A DNA stretch of 34,711 nt from an uncultured Lachnospiraceae bacterium (GCA_902782995.1 CACZPJ010000067.1:1-34711); one strand, 5' to 3'. Shown: positions 15,473 through 23,957, numbered from the stretch's first letter. A program made the numbers and translations. The notes: generated from the letters alone by a model not told the origin.

Positions 15473-18265
15473 TCAGCAGAGCAGCCGGTATAAGACATGA
15501 TACAGCTCCGCAACATCGATCGGTTTGGATAAATGAATATTCATTCCTGCCTCCTTCGACCGCTTCATATCTACATCATAGGCATCTGCGGTCATGGCAA
15601 TGATCGGCACGGTTTTTGCATCCGCACGCTTCATCCGGCGGATTTCCTTCGTTGCCTCGATCCCATTCATCACGGGCATACGGATATCCATTAGCACAGC
15701 ATCGTAATATCCAATATCGGAAGCTGCAAATGCTTCTACCCCAAGCTGTCCATTCTCGGTAAGAATAACCTCTCCCTGCCTGCTCTCAAGCACTCTTTTC
15801 GTAATCTCCGCATTCATCTCATTGTCTTCACAGACCAGAATCCGTTTTCCTGATAAGAAATCCTTCTCATACTCTTTCGGCTTGGCACTGATCCGTTCCC
15901 CATGCTCATAGGAAAAGGTAAAATGGATCGTTACACTTGTTCCTTCGCCCTGTCTGCTCTTTACATGGATCTCACCGCCCATACGTTCTACTAAGAGCTT
16001 CACAATCGAAAGTCCAAGTCCGGAGCCACCGGCGGCTATGGTCGGGTTCTCCTGTGCAAAGGAATCAAACATATGCTTCTGGAATTCCTCACTCATCCCG
16101 ATTCCGTTATCTGCTACCACAATATCTGTAGTTACCTGATTCTCTGCAAAAACCGTATTTTCACTGTAAATACAGACCATTCCACCCTCCGGTGTATACT
16201 TCACGGCATTCGATAAGAGATTCATCAGTATCTGATTGAGCCTTATCTTATCGGTTATGATGGCACCCTTTTTTGCAATGATATTTTTCCGTTCAAAGGT
16301 GATCTGTTTTTCCTCACACAACGGTGTAATGATGTCACAGATATGACGGTTTAACTCCTCTACAAAGTATTTTTCCTGCTTTAAGTCTAACTTATCCTCT
16401 TCAATCTTCTTAAAGTCTAAGATATTATTTACCAGCTCCGATAAATACTGACCGGAGGAATCGATCTTCTGTAAATAATCCCGGTACTCCTCATCGCTCT
16501 GCTCCTCGGAAAGCGCAAGCTTGGTCATACCGATAATTCCGTTTAACGGAGTCCGGATGTCATGGCTCATACGCGATAAGAATGAGCTTTCCTTCTGCTT
16601 TGCCACGATCAGCTCTGCGTTTTTCGCCCGCATCTTTCTCGAATAGACCACAAAGAAAAGTACGATCACCAAAATCGTAGACGCTAACACACTTCCGATC
16701 ACGACCAGGATCGGATTCTGATAAAACAATACTTCCAGATCCTGCTTGCCCGCTTCCTCCGATGCGGTATTTTGAAACAATCTTTTAATATCCTTATCTG
16801 TAATTGCAGAAAGTCCCTTGACTACGATCGACTTTAACACCTGTCCATCATCGGCGTATGCAACACTCAGACTGAGGTTATACTGCATGTCCGGTATCAG
16901 GATATACCGCAGGGACAGATACCTTCCCTTCGACTGATAGTAGTAAGACTGATAGGCATTAATATAGGTACAGTCCGCTTCTCCATTAAAAACAGCATCT
17001 ACGCATTCATCCGTTGTATCATACTCTATGATCTTCACCTGCTCCGCATCCAGCTTCTTTTTTGCCATAGACCCGATATAGGTATTCCGCAGGATCGCTG
17101 CCGTGTGGATCTGATCAACGGAAAGATTCCCCTTCGTCACACGGTAAACACTTACCGGTGCTACTTCATCTGTAATACTCGCATTGTACTTGTCTGCAAA
17201 AATATAATCCTGCGGCATCTCACAGAGCATCTCTGTCTCGCCCTTTTCAAAGGCTTCTAACGCTTCTGTGTAATTATCATATGGTACAAAGTCAAAGCAA
17301 AGCCCTGTCTTTTTGGCAATTTCTTTATAAAGATCCGCCAGCGGTCCGCTGTAATTATCATTCTTATCATAATAGGAGATCGGATACCAGCTTCTTGTGC
17401 ATGCCACCTTAACAACCGGATGCTCTTTTATATATTCCTTTTCCTGCTTAGACAATACAACATTCTCTTCCTTCAGCGAGCTGTAATACTTCTGCTCTAA
17501 GGTCTGTTCCAATTCCGGCTGTTGCTCCTTAATTTCCTCTAATGCATGGTTTAACTCCTCGTAAATATCTGTTTTATCCTTCGGAACTGCAAAGTAATAA
17601 TCCATCGGGGAAAACTTGGCGATTACACGCTTCTTATCCATATTATAAGAACTGCTGACCACTCTCGCATCAATCGTCCCGTCTGTCAGTGCCTGACTGA
17701 TCTCATCCTCTGAATCAAAATATGTGATGTCTGCCTGAAAATGATTTTTCTCACACAGAGCAAAGAACTTCTCATTAAAAATACTGTGCTTCAGCAGTCC
17801 CACACTGATATGGTCAAAATTCTCATATTCGTTTAATGCATAATCTGTATTATCCGAACGTGTCATCAGACAGGCATAATTTGTCCCCGAAGCATACTCG
17901 GAAAAGTTCAGGGTCTTTTTCCGTTTCTCCGTAATGGATACATTGTTCATCAGATCGAGTTTGCCCCGCTCTAACATATCAACTGCATCGGAAAAGTCCA
18001 CCTGTACGAACTCATACTCCCAGTTCGTATACTGCTTCAATGCCAGCAGGTATTCATAACTGTATCCGCCATATTCTCCTGTCTCTTCATCATAGTCCTG
18101 AAATCCCGGTGTGATATAATATCCGACTCTTACCACACGTTTCTCTGTTTCTGTATCGGCTTCTTCTGCGGACACGGTCTTCGTATGCAGCACAGCAAAA
18201 CATCCTATGACAAGCAACAGCATACCTAACGCTGCAATTATCTGTCTTCCCGGTCTCTTCTCCAT
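15473..18265 (-). CDS. BvgS-like hybrid histidine kinase with two periplasmic binding domains
   Basis: Membrane hybrid kinase of 930 aa. A signal anchor (about 9-27) is followed by two SBP_bac_3-type solute-binding domains outside the cell (about 44-260 and 284-495). A transmembrane segment (about 518-541) leads to HisKA with H568 in FLSRMSHDIRTPLNG, HATPase with NLLSNAVKYTPEGG, DNGIGM and GSGLGLSIV, and a receiver with D860 in VLMDIRMPVMNG. This layout matches BvgS/EvgS-type sensors that read amino acids or other small molecules, but there is no HPt domain. AAGGA precedes the ATG. It has a clear promoter and a hairpin leader, and probably forms an operon with the next kinase. Confidence 0.9.
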   Translation of the reverse strand: MEKRPGRQIIAALGMLLLVIGCFAVLHTKTVSAEEADTETEKRVVRVGYYITPGFQDYDEETGEYGGYSYEYLLALKQYTNWEYEFVQVDFSDAVDMLERGKLDLMNNVSITEKRKKTLNFSEYASGTNYACLMTRSDNTDYALNEYENFDHISVGLLKHSIFNEKFFALCEKNHFQADITYFDSEDEISQALTDGTIDARVVSSSYNMDKKRVIAKFSPMDYYFAVPKDKTDIYEELNHALEEIKEQQPELEQTLEQKYYSSLKEENVVLSKQEKEYIKEHPVVKVACTRSWYPISYYDKNDNYSGPLADLYKEIAKKTGLCFDFVPYDNYTEALEAFEKGETEMLCEMPQDYIFADKYNASITDEVAPVSVYRVTKGNLSVDQIHTAAILRNTYIGSMAKKKLDAEQVKIIEYDTTDECVDAVFNGEADCTYINAYQSYYYQSKGRYLSLRYILIPDMQYNLSLSVAYADDGQVLKSIVVKGLSAITDKDIKRLFQNTASEEAGKQDLEVLFYQNPILVVIGSVLASTILVIVLFFVVYSRKMRAKNAELIVAKQKESSFLSRMSHDIRTPLNGIIGMTKLALSEEQSDEEYRDYLQKIDSSGQYLSELVNNILDFKKIEEDKLDLKQEKYFVEELNRHICDIITPLCEEKQITFERKNIIAKKGAIITDKIRLNQILMNLLSNAVKYTPEGGMVCIYSENTVFAENQVTTDIVVADNGIGMSEEFQKHMFDSFAQENPTIAAGGSGLGLSIVKLLVERMGGEIHVKSRQGEGTSVTIHFTFSYEHGERISAKPKEYEKDFLSGKRILVCEDNEMNAEITKRVLESRQGEVILTENGQLGVEAFAASDIGYYDAVLMDIRMPVMNGIEATKEIRRMKRADAKTVPIIAMTADAYDVDMKRSKEAGMNIHLSKPIDVAELYHVLYRLLC

Positions 18266-18284
18266 TTTTTAGTCCTTCCACGAA

Positions 18285-18302
18285 CCGGCATTCCGATGCC
18301 GG
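18285..18302 (-). promoter_or_regulatory. Leader hairpin before the membrane kinase
   Basis: A 7-bp perfect stem (CCGGCAT/ATGCCGG) with a 4-nt loop, ending about 10 nt before the ribosome binding site of the 930-aa kinase. It could affect translation. No T-tract follows. Confidence 0.4.
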
Positions 18303-18340
18303 ACTTCATTTTCTCAATTTGCGCCTAAAATCCTATCTTC

Positions 18341-18369
18341 ATTCTAGTTGAAATCCGCTTTTAGGTCAA
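18341..18369 (-). promoter_or_regulatory. Promoter of the two hybrid kinases
   Basis: TTGACC (18364-18369), a 17-nt spacer and TAGAAT (18341-18346). It gives a leader of about 70 nt and lies just after the terminator of the preceding operon. Confidence 0.65.
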
Positions 18370-18372
18370 TGG

Positions 18373-18432
18373 AAAAGTAACAGGCAAAAAAACTGACAGG
18401 AAATATCCTGCCAGCTTTCACCTGTTACTTTT
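18373..18432. repeat. 12-bp inverted repeat enclosing the terminator
   Basis: Perfect 12-bp arms AAAAGTAACAGG (18373-18384) and CCTGTTACTTTT (18421-18432) flank a complete terminator hairpin. The right arm ends exactly at the stop codon of the PstS-like gene. In RNA the arms could pair outside the inner hairpin. Confidence 0.75.
18386..18414 (-). terminator. Terminator of the Na/Pi symporter-PstS-like operon
   Basis: Minus-strand RNA CUGGCAGGA, a UAUU loop, UCCUGUCAG (9 bp with one G-U pair), then seven U residues at 18392-18386. It starts 19 nt past the stop of the PstS-like gene. Confidence 0.9.
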
Positions 18433-19278
18433 CTATAGATCGTCCCATTTCTTACAATCTCCATCGTAGATCGTCCGGATCTGCCTGCTGCTTAGGCCTT
18501 CAACGGGATTGTCCCGATTGACTACTATGGCAATTCCATCCTTTGCAAAAGCCTGTGCTGTAAGAAGCTCACGCTCATAATCCCTTAACTCTCTTGATGA
18601 AATCGCAAAGTCACATTCCCCACGGATCGCAGCGGTCAATCCCTGTGAAGAATCTGTGGCTGTCACTTCAATCTCGGCGTCAGGATTATAGGTTTTATAA
18701 TCACTGGCTAATTTTCCGATGAGTGCTGCCGCAGATGTGGAACCTGTAATGGTAAGCTTTCCCGTCGAACGATCCGAAAGAAAAGTGGATGCGTCATTCA
18801 CTGACACACAGTTTTCATCTACGATCTGCTGTCCCGCACTTGTTACATAAGAAAGGAAATCCTGCTGCAAAGCACTCAGACTTCCACTGTATGCCAGGTA
18901 ATACTTTCTGCATAACGGGTATTTTCCCTTCCGGATATTGTCTGCACTTGGCTCCCTTCCGTCTACCTGAATGGTTTTGATCGTATCCTCCGCCAAAGAA
19001 CTGCTGTATGCAAGATACCCTACTGCGCTTACATCCTCTGCAACAAGCTTTTCTACTTCATCCGTCGAGGTTGCCACTGCATTCACGCCATCCTCTGAAG
19101 TCTTTAGCATAGCTTCAAACTCTGCCTTCGTTCCCGATCCATCTTCTCTTGCAATGGCATTCACGGCTCCGAGTGCACTCAGATCCGGCATGTTACTTCC
19201 GCTGTTTCCACATGCGGGAAGTATCAGACATGCAATGATCCCGGCAAGTAATACGGCTGTTTTTCTTCTTTTTCTCAT
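18433..19278 (-). CDS. PstS-like phosphate-binding lipoprotein with permuted domain order
   Basis: An exported lipoprotein of 281 aa with lipobox LPAC (C23). The two parts of a PstS-type phosphate-binding fold appear in reversed order. Residues about 40-160 resemble the C-terminal half (AIAREDGSGTKAEFE, then VGYLAYSS, TIQVDGREPSADNI and FLSYVTSAGQQIVDEN). Residues about 174-281 resemble the N-terminal half (LTITGSTSAAALIGKLA, then CDFAISSRELRD, AKDGIAIVVNRDNPVEGLS and ending IYDGDCKKWDDL). Normally the latter comes first. The phosphate-contacting loops GSTS, SSR and REDGSGT are all kept. The natural stop is followed at once by a terminator, so this is not a frameshift. The start overlaps the stop of the Na/Pi symporter gene by 4 nt (ATGA). 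Confidence 0.85.
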   Translation of the reverse strand: MRKRRKTAVLLAGIIACLILPACGNSGSNMPDLSALGAVNAIAREDGSGTKAEFEAMLKTSEDGVNAVATSTDEVEKLVAEDVSAVGYLAYSSSLAEDTIKTIQVDGREPSADNIRKGKYPLCRKYYLAYSGSLSALQQDFLSYVTSAGQQIVDENCVSVNDASTFLSDRSTGKLTITGSTSAAALIGKLASDYKTYNPDAEIEVTATDSSQGLTAAIRGECDFAISSRELRDYERELLTAQAFAKDGIAIVVNRDNPVEGLSSRQIRTIYDGDCKKWDDL

Positions 19279-21005
19279 TGCGCACCACCTTCTGCAAGCA
19301 CAGCCTCTGTAAACTGCTGTGCATCTTCTCCAAGCTTTACAAAGCCCGGATTATCCAACGCCTCCTCCGCAATACTTACGCAGTTTTCAGCCGCACGCTC
19401 CAGATTATAGAGGATTCCGGAAAAGCAGCCGGTCATACCCGGATCACACTGTTTATTTTTGATCCTGTTTAAATGAGCCTTATTGAACCGCTTTTCTGCC
19501 TTATTCATCTGCTTTTTATCCTTGAAAACAAGCTCTGCCTGCTCTTCTTTTCCTTCCTTGACCGCCTCCATTGCCTGCGCTAACAGCTTCATTGTGATCG
19601 AAATACAGTCTTCGAGTTCCTCACTTGCGATCTCCGAAAGATTCATGCCATTCTGCTCGATCCGCTCCCAGATCCCGTCTATATCCTGACAGCGGTCTGC
19701 AATTCTCTGGATGTTATTCGTCACATAAAGAAGTGCTGCGGTCTGTTCCGACTGCTGTTCCGTCAGATTTCCGCTTGCAAAGAGTCTGGTAATATATTCT
19801 GTGATCTCCTCCTGCAGATACTGTACCGTCTCTAAGTCCTCTTTGAACTTTTCATAGGCTGCATAGGACTTACCCAGTTTTAACGCTTCCTTTAATCTTG
19901 CGAGCATATCGGTTGCCAGGTCAGCCATATGCTCGAGTTCCTGTGAGATCAGATACATCGCTACTGCCGGCTGATCGATCATCTTATCATCCAGATATTT
20001 GACCTCACAGGCTGCCTTGACCTTCTTATCTTCTCCCGAAACAATCGCTGTAACGATTTTTACCATAAGCGGAATCAGTGGCAGCCATACCAGTGTACAT
20101 ACAATGTTAAATGCCGTATGGGCATTTGCGATCTGTCGTGAGATCACATCCACTTCATTGCCCTTCGGAGAAATATACTGTATAAACTTCGTAAATCCCG
20201 GGATCAGCCAGATAAAGACAAACGTTCCGGAAATATTAAAAATACTGTGTGCGATTGCCGTACGCTTGGCATTCTTTGACTGACCGATCGATGCAAGCAG
20301 TGCCGTGATCGTTGTACCGATATTATCCCCAAGCAGAATCGGGATCGCACCTGCAAGTCCCATCACACTGCTGACGCCATCCGGTCCTGCCTGTGAAGCA
20401 AAGTTCTGAAGAACTGCGATCGTAGCCGAAGAGCTCTGGACAACCAGTGTCATAACCGCACCAAGAAGTACTCCTAACACCGGGATAGAGGAAACCTTTG
20501 CCATAAGATCTACGAAAATCGCACTTCCTGCCAATGGCTTCATCACGCCGCCCATGATCTCGATACCTTCGAATAACAGTCCAAACGAGAAGATCACCAT
20601 AGCGATATTTTTCACTTTTTCCTTTTTTCCCGCAAAATTGAGCAAGAAGCCAATAAAGATCAGTGGATAGATATAATTACTGATCTTAAACGCCATAAGC
20701 TGTGCCGTCATGGTCGTACCGATATTTGCACCGAAAATAACCGAGATCGCCTGTGGCAGACTCATCAGTCCGGCACTTACAAAGCCAATGACCATAACCG
20801 TTGTCGCAGAACTGCTCTGTAAGACTGCGGTAACAAGCGCACCGGCTAAAGCTCCCATAACCGGATTCTTTGTAAGAAATTCCAGAATCTTTTTCATTTT
20901 TTCACCGGCAGCCTTCTGCAATGCATCACTCATACTGTTCATTCCATAGAGGAACATTGCCAGTCCGCCGACCAGTCCGAAAATCACCTTCAAATTTTCA
21001 TTCAT
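19275..21005 (-). CDS. Na/Pi cotransporter family protein with PhoU-like tail
   Basis: Membrane protein of 576 aa in the NptA/YjbB (SLC34-like) family, expected to move phosphate with sodium. Two inverted repeats each carry the hallmark QSSSAT (63-68, and again near 200), with GANIGTT and GDNIGTT following. About eight to ten hydrophobic segments fill residues 5-330. The C-terminal part (about 345-570) is helical and charged, like PhoU, with cysteine- and acid-rich stretches. The start at 21005 begins MNENLKVIFGLVGG with GGGAG upstream; ten extra residues in the open frame are rejected. The stop overlaps the start of a PstS-like lipoprotein gene, implying coupled translation. Confidence 0.88.
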   Translation of the reverse strand: MNENLKVIFGLVGGLAMFLYGMNSMSDALQKAAGEKMKKILEFLTKNPVMGALAGALVTAVLQSSSATTVMVIGFVSAGLMSLPQAISVIFGANIGTTMTAQLMAFKISNYIYPLIFIGFLLNFAGKKEKVKNIAMVIFSFGLLFEGIEIMGGVMKPLAGSAIFVDLMAKVSSIPVLGVLLGAVMTLVVQSSSATIAVLQNFASQAGPDGVSSVMGLAGAIPILLGDNIGTTITALLASIGQSKNAKRTAIAHSIFNISGTFVFIWLIPGFTKFIQYISPKGNEVDVISRQIANAHTAFNIVCTLVWLPLIPLMVKIVTAIVSGEDKKVKAACEVKYLDDKMIDQPAVAMYLISQELEHMADLATDMLARLKEALKLGKSYAAYEKFKEDLETVQYLQEEITEYITRLFASGNLTEQQSEQTAALLYVTNNIQRIADRCQDIDGIWERIEQNGMNLSEIASEELEDCISITMKLLAQAMEAVKEGKEEQAELVFKDKKQMNKAEKRFNKAHLNRIKNKQCDPGMTGCFSGILYNLERAAENCVSIAEEALDNPGFVKLGEDAQQFTEAVLAEGGAQ

Positions 21006-21144
21006 TATCCGTTTCTCCCTTTGTGTGATAGTCAAGTTATACTCTTTTATTGATCTTTTCTCTCAACTAAGTGTAACAAAGGGTGCATGCTTCCTCTATC
21101 AAGCATTTGTTTAGATACGGTAAAATCTATGTAAAATCGCTTAC

Positions 21145-21633
21145 TTATTCCAGTTCCTTTCTCCAGCTTTCCATCAGACGATCAAGACTCCATGCCGCAT
21201 TCGCGGGACTCGTAGATGGCATCTTCACCGCTTTTGGCATCTGCTCCCTGTCGCAATACCTGCAATACAGTTCATATGCCTTGCCGCCATTTAGCAGAAT
21301 CTTCTGTATATCCGCCTGTCCTAATATCCGTTTCATGTCATTTGGAATGACATTGCGGATCGAGCTGTCCGAAGATCCCTTAATCTCACAGGAATCGATG
21401 ACATCCCATACGGCAAGCTGATGTCTGAGCAAAAGTTCCTGCTTCTGCGTAACCGTAACCGGAATCTCCTCCCGAAAGATCCCCGCTAACATCTTCCAGA
21501 AGCGGTTCTGCGGATGCCCGTAGTAAAACTGCTGTTCTCTTGACTTCACCGATGGGAACGAACCAAGGATCAGTATCCTCGAGTGCTTGTCATAAACCGG
21601 TGGAAATGTATGTTGAACCTGTATATATTCCAT
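21145..21633 (-). CDS. DNA-deoxyinosine glycosylase, UDG superfamily
   Basis: A 162-aa protein of the uracil-DNA glycosylase fold, in the group of deoxyinosine (hypoxanthine) DNA glycosylases that start base-excision repair. The signature ILGSFPSVKSREQQFYYGHP followed by QNRFWKML is typical, and the C-terminal MPSTSPANA matches the second conserved loop. The N43 position in QNRFW is expected to contact the flipped base. The start at 21633 has AAGGAG 7 nt upstream; 16 further residues in the open frame lack a site. It stands alone on the minus strand with an extended -10 promoter about 90 nt upstream. Confidence 0.85.
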   Translation of the reverse strand: MEYIQVQHTFPPVYDKHSRILILGSFPSVKSREQQFYYGHPQNRFWKMLAGIFREEIPVTVTQKQELLLRHQLAVWDVIDSCEIKGSSDSSIRNVIPNDMKRILGQADIQKILLNGGKAYELYCRYCDREQMPKAVKMPSTSPANAAWSLDRLMESWRKELE

Positions 21634-21720
21634 TTGAATTCTCCTTTTTGCTGCTCCATTTAACCATAGATTTTTAAACACTCTGCATCATACGCATTAT
21701 CTATCTTCTGTCTAACGCAT

Positions 21721-21726
21721 ATTATA
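21721..21726 (-). promoter_or_regulatory. Extended -10 element for the glycosylase gene
   Basis: A minus-strand TGTTATAAT supplies a perfect -10 with a TGn extension. No good -35 is seen 17 nt upstream, which fits an extended -10 promoter. Confidence 0.45.
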
Positions 21727-21728
21727 AC

Positions 21729-22116
21729 ACTTCTTTACCAAAACCCGTTGTCCTTTTTCTGTAAAGATGATACACTCATTCTTGGTCTGTAAGACCTGAT
21801 ATGTAAAAATTATATACAATTACTATAATCGTCAAACAGCACAAACATTCTGAATTTGCGACTTATGGAGAATCTTAGATTTTCTTGATGTTCTGTAAAC
21901 AAATCAGCAATGCAGCAACACGGATGTTGATGCAAGCAAAAAACGGGGCATGGACGCCACGTCTTTTGCGGTTGCGGGCATTGTGTATATGTTGGCAGAA
22001 CATTTAGAAAATGTTAGATTCGGAATTCGGAGCAGATTCAAATTTTTGTGCTGATTGACGCATATATAACGCAATATTTTTACATATATGTACTCAAACA
22101 AAGAATGGAGATTACA
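21729..22116. other. Gene-poor gap, possible relic
   Basis: Between the divergent glycosylase and hydrolase promoters I find no supported gene. At about 21905-22066 the plus strand has a stretch richer in G+C than its flanks. One frame stays open for over 50 codons from a TAA near 21898 and reads, in part, KKRGMDATSFAVAGIVYMLA, but it has no ribosome binding site. The minus strand is also open there. It may be a remnant of a lost gene; I cannot name it. A short GGTCTgtaAGACC hairpin near 21785 lacks a T-tract. Confidence 0.3.
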
Positions 22117-22782
22117 ATGTTTATTCAATTAAATGGTCAGATATTATATTATGAGAAAAAGGGAGAAGGTTCCCCGATCATCCTAGTACACGGCAACGGT
22201 GAATCACACGAGATCTTCGATGTGCTGATCGCGAAGCTGTCAAAGGAACATACCGTATATGCCGTAGACAGCAGAGGACATGGACAGTCTGCCAGTCCAA
22301 AGGAATTCCATTATGAGGATATGGCAGAAGACATGGCTGAATTCATCGATGGTCTTCGAATCGAAAAGCCTGCCTTCTATGGCTTCAGCGATGGTGCGAT
22401 CATCGGACTGCTCCTTGCATCGAAGTATCCGGACAAGCTTTCTGCCCTGATCATAAGCGGAGCAAACCTGCATCCAAAGGACATCAAGCACCGTCTCTAC
22501 CGCAAGATCAGACGCAGAGTCCACAAGACGCAGGATCCACTCGCAAAGCTTATGCTGACAGAGCCGGACATTCCGCTTGACCAGCTCGCCTTTATCAGCG
22601 TTCCGACTCTTGTACTCGCCGGTTCAAAGGACATCGTAAAGCCAAAGGTTACCAAAGCCATTGCGAAAAATATTCCGCATGCAACCTTACAGATTTTAGA
22701 AAACGAAACACATGGCAGCTATGTGGAACACAGTGACAAACTCTTTCCGCTGATTCAGGATTTTCTGTCAAAGTCTTATTGA
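22117..22782 (+). CDS. Alpha/beta hydrolase
   Basis: A single-domain cytoplasmic hydrolase of 221 aa with the standard catalytic triad: S91 in the nucleophile elbow GFSDG, D172 in AGSKDIV and H199 in ETHGSY. The oxyanion-hole HGNG is at 25-28. The lid is short and rich in basic residues (KHRLYRKIRRRVHK). The substrate cannot be inferred; relatives are annotated as esterases or C-C hydrolases. The start at 22117 follows TGGAGA by 7 nt and opens with the family sequence MFIQLNGQILYYEKKGEG; the frame extends upstream to 22048 without a site. No terminator follows, and the asnA promoter overlaps its stop codon. Confidence 0.85.
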   Translation: MFIQLNGQILYYEKKGEGSPIILVHGNGESHEIFDVLIAKLSKEHTVYAVDSRGHGQSASPKEFHYEDMAEDMAEFIDGLRIEKPAFYGFSDGAIIGLLLASKYPDKLSALIISGANLHPKDIKHRLYRKIRRRVHKTQDPLAKLMLTEPDIPLDQLAFISVPTLVLAGSKDIVKPKVTKAIAKNIPHATLQILENETHGSYVEHSDKLFPLIQDFLSKSY

Positions 22783-22806
22783 AAATTGCGTGCTGTGTGC
22801 TATAAT
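22779..22806 (+). promoter_or_regulatory. Promoter of asnA
   Basis: TTGAAA (22779-22784, overlapping the hydrolase stop), a 16-nt spacer ending TGC, and a perfect TATAAT (22801-22806), giving a strong extended -10 promoter. Confidence 0.75.
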
Positions 22807-22814
22807 GGTTGAGA

Positions 22815-22870
22815 ACTTATGAGAAATCAAAGGCGTATAGTTTGGAAAATAAGATTTTTCACACATAAGT
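22815..22870 (+). promoter_or_regulatory. Long-range inverted repeat in the asnA leader
   Basis: ACTTATG (22815-22821) and CATAAGT (22864-22870) can pair, and the GAAAT and TTTTTC next to them extend the stem. It begins at the predicted 5' end of the mRNA and ends about 15 nt before the ribosome binding site. It is not a T-box: the AGGGTGGNACCGCG element is absent. Confidence 0.4.
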
Positions 22871-22897
22871 AATATGCGCAAAAGAATGGAGTATAAC

Positions 22898-23908
22898 ATG
22901 GAGAATTTAATTATCCCAAAGAATTATAAATCAGAACTGAATCTGCATGATACGCAGATCGCGATCAAGACGGTAAAGGACTTCTTTCAGAATCTTATTT
23001 CCTTACGTCTGAACCTGTCCCGTGTTTCCGCACCACTTTTTGTTGATCCGAATTCCGGATTGAACGATAACTTAAATGGTGTTGAGCGTCCGGTTTCTTT
23101 TACGATCAAGGAACAGAATGAGCGCAACGCAGAGGTGGTACATTCGCTTGCAAAATGGAAACGTTATGCGCTGAAAAAATACGGTTTTTCGGAAGGTGAA
23201 GGAATTTACACCGATATGAATGCCATCCGCCGCGATGAGACAACTGACAATATCCATTCGATCTTCGTTGACCAGTGGGACTGGGAGAAGATCATTAATA
23301 AAAAGGATCGTAACATTGACTTTTTAAAGGATACCATCCGTACCGTATACAAATGTCTCCGCAAGACAGAGAAATATATGGCAATCCAGTATGACTACAT
23401 CGAAGAGATCCTTCCTGCCGATATCTTCTTTATTACCACACAGGAATTAGAGGATATGTTCCCGGAGAGCACTCCAAAGGAACGTGAATATTACATCACA
23501 AAGGCAAAGGGAGCTGTCTGCATCTTAAAGATCGGTGATCTCTTAGAGTCAGGTGAGAAGCATGACGGACGTGCACCGGACTATGATGACTGGTCCTTAA
23601 ATGCTGATATTTTAGTATACTATCCGGTTCTTGATATTGCACTGGAGTTATCTTCCATGGGAATCCGTGTCGATAAGGATGCGCTGTTATCCCAGCTTGA
23701 AAAAGCAGGATGCCCGGAGCGTGCGAACCTTCCATTCCAGAAGGCGATCATCGACGGAAAGCTTCCATATACGATCGGTGGTGGAATCGGTCAGTCCCGT
23801 ATCTGTATGTTCTTCCTTCGTAAGGCACACATCGGTGAGGTTCAGTCCTCTCTCTGGCCGGAAGAAATGGTTACAGAAGCAGAGAAAAACGGAATTCAGT
23901 TACTGTAA
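22898..23908 (+). CDS. asnA: Aspartate-ammonia ligase
   Basis: Ammonia-dependent asparagine synthetase making asparagine from aspartate, ammonia and ATP in the cytoplasm; related to class II aminoacyl-tRNA synthetases. The family sequences are plain throughout: VSAPLFVDPNSGLNDNLNG, VEVHSLAKWKR-like VVHSLAKWKR, GEGIYTDMNAIRRDE, SIFVDQWDWEK, GRAPDYDDWSLNADI and GGGIGQSRICMFFL. At 336 aa it has the usual length. The start at 22898 has GGAG 6 nt upstream and begins MENLIIPKNYKSELNL; a start at 22874 lies upstream of that site. The gene stands alone with its own promoter and is closed by a long terminator stem. Confidence 0.96.
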   Translation: MENLIIPKNYKSELNLHDTQIAIKTVKDFFQNLISLRLNLSRVSAPLFVDPNSGLNDNLNGVERPVSFTIKEQNERNAEVVHSLAKWKRYALKKYGFSEGEGIYTDMNAIRRDETTDNIHSIFVDQWDWEKIINKKDRNIDFLKDTIRTVYKCLRKTEKYMAIQYDYIEEILPADIFFITTQELEDMFPESTPKEREYYITKAKGAVCILKIGDLLESGEKHDGRAPDYDDWSLNADILVYYPVLDIALELSSMGIRVDKDALLSQLEKAGCPERANLPFQKAIIDGKLPYTIGGGIGQSRICMFFLRKAHIGEVQSSLWPEEMVTEAEKNGIQLL

Positions 23909-23957
23909 TCCGGTGAATTGCATTTCTACCATATTTGCGATTTGGATCGAAACGGAT

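Noticed and set aside
18433..19278. PstS-like gene as a truncated or frameshifted pseudogene
   Set aside because: It has an intact lipoprotein signal, both half-domains with key loops, a natural stop and an immediate terminator; permuted order explains it better.
22807..22897. T-box upstream of asnA
   Set aside because: The leader is too short and lacks the conserved T-box sequence and specifier arm.
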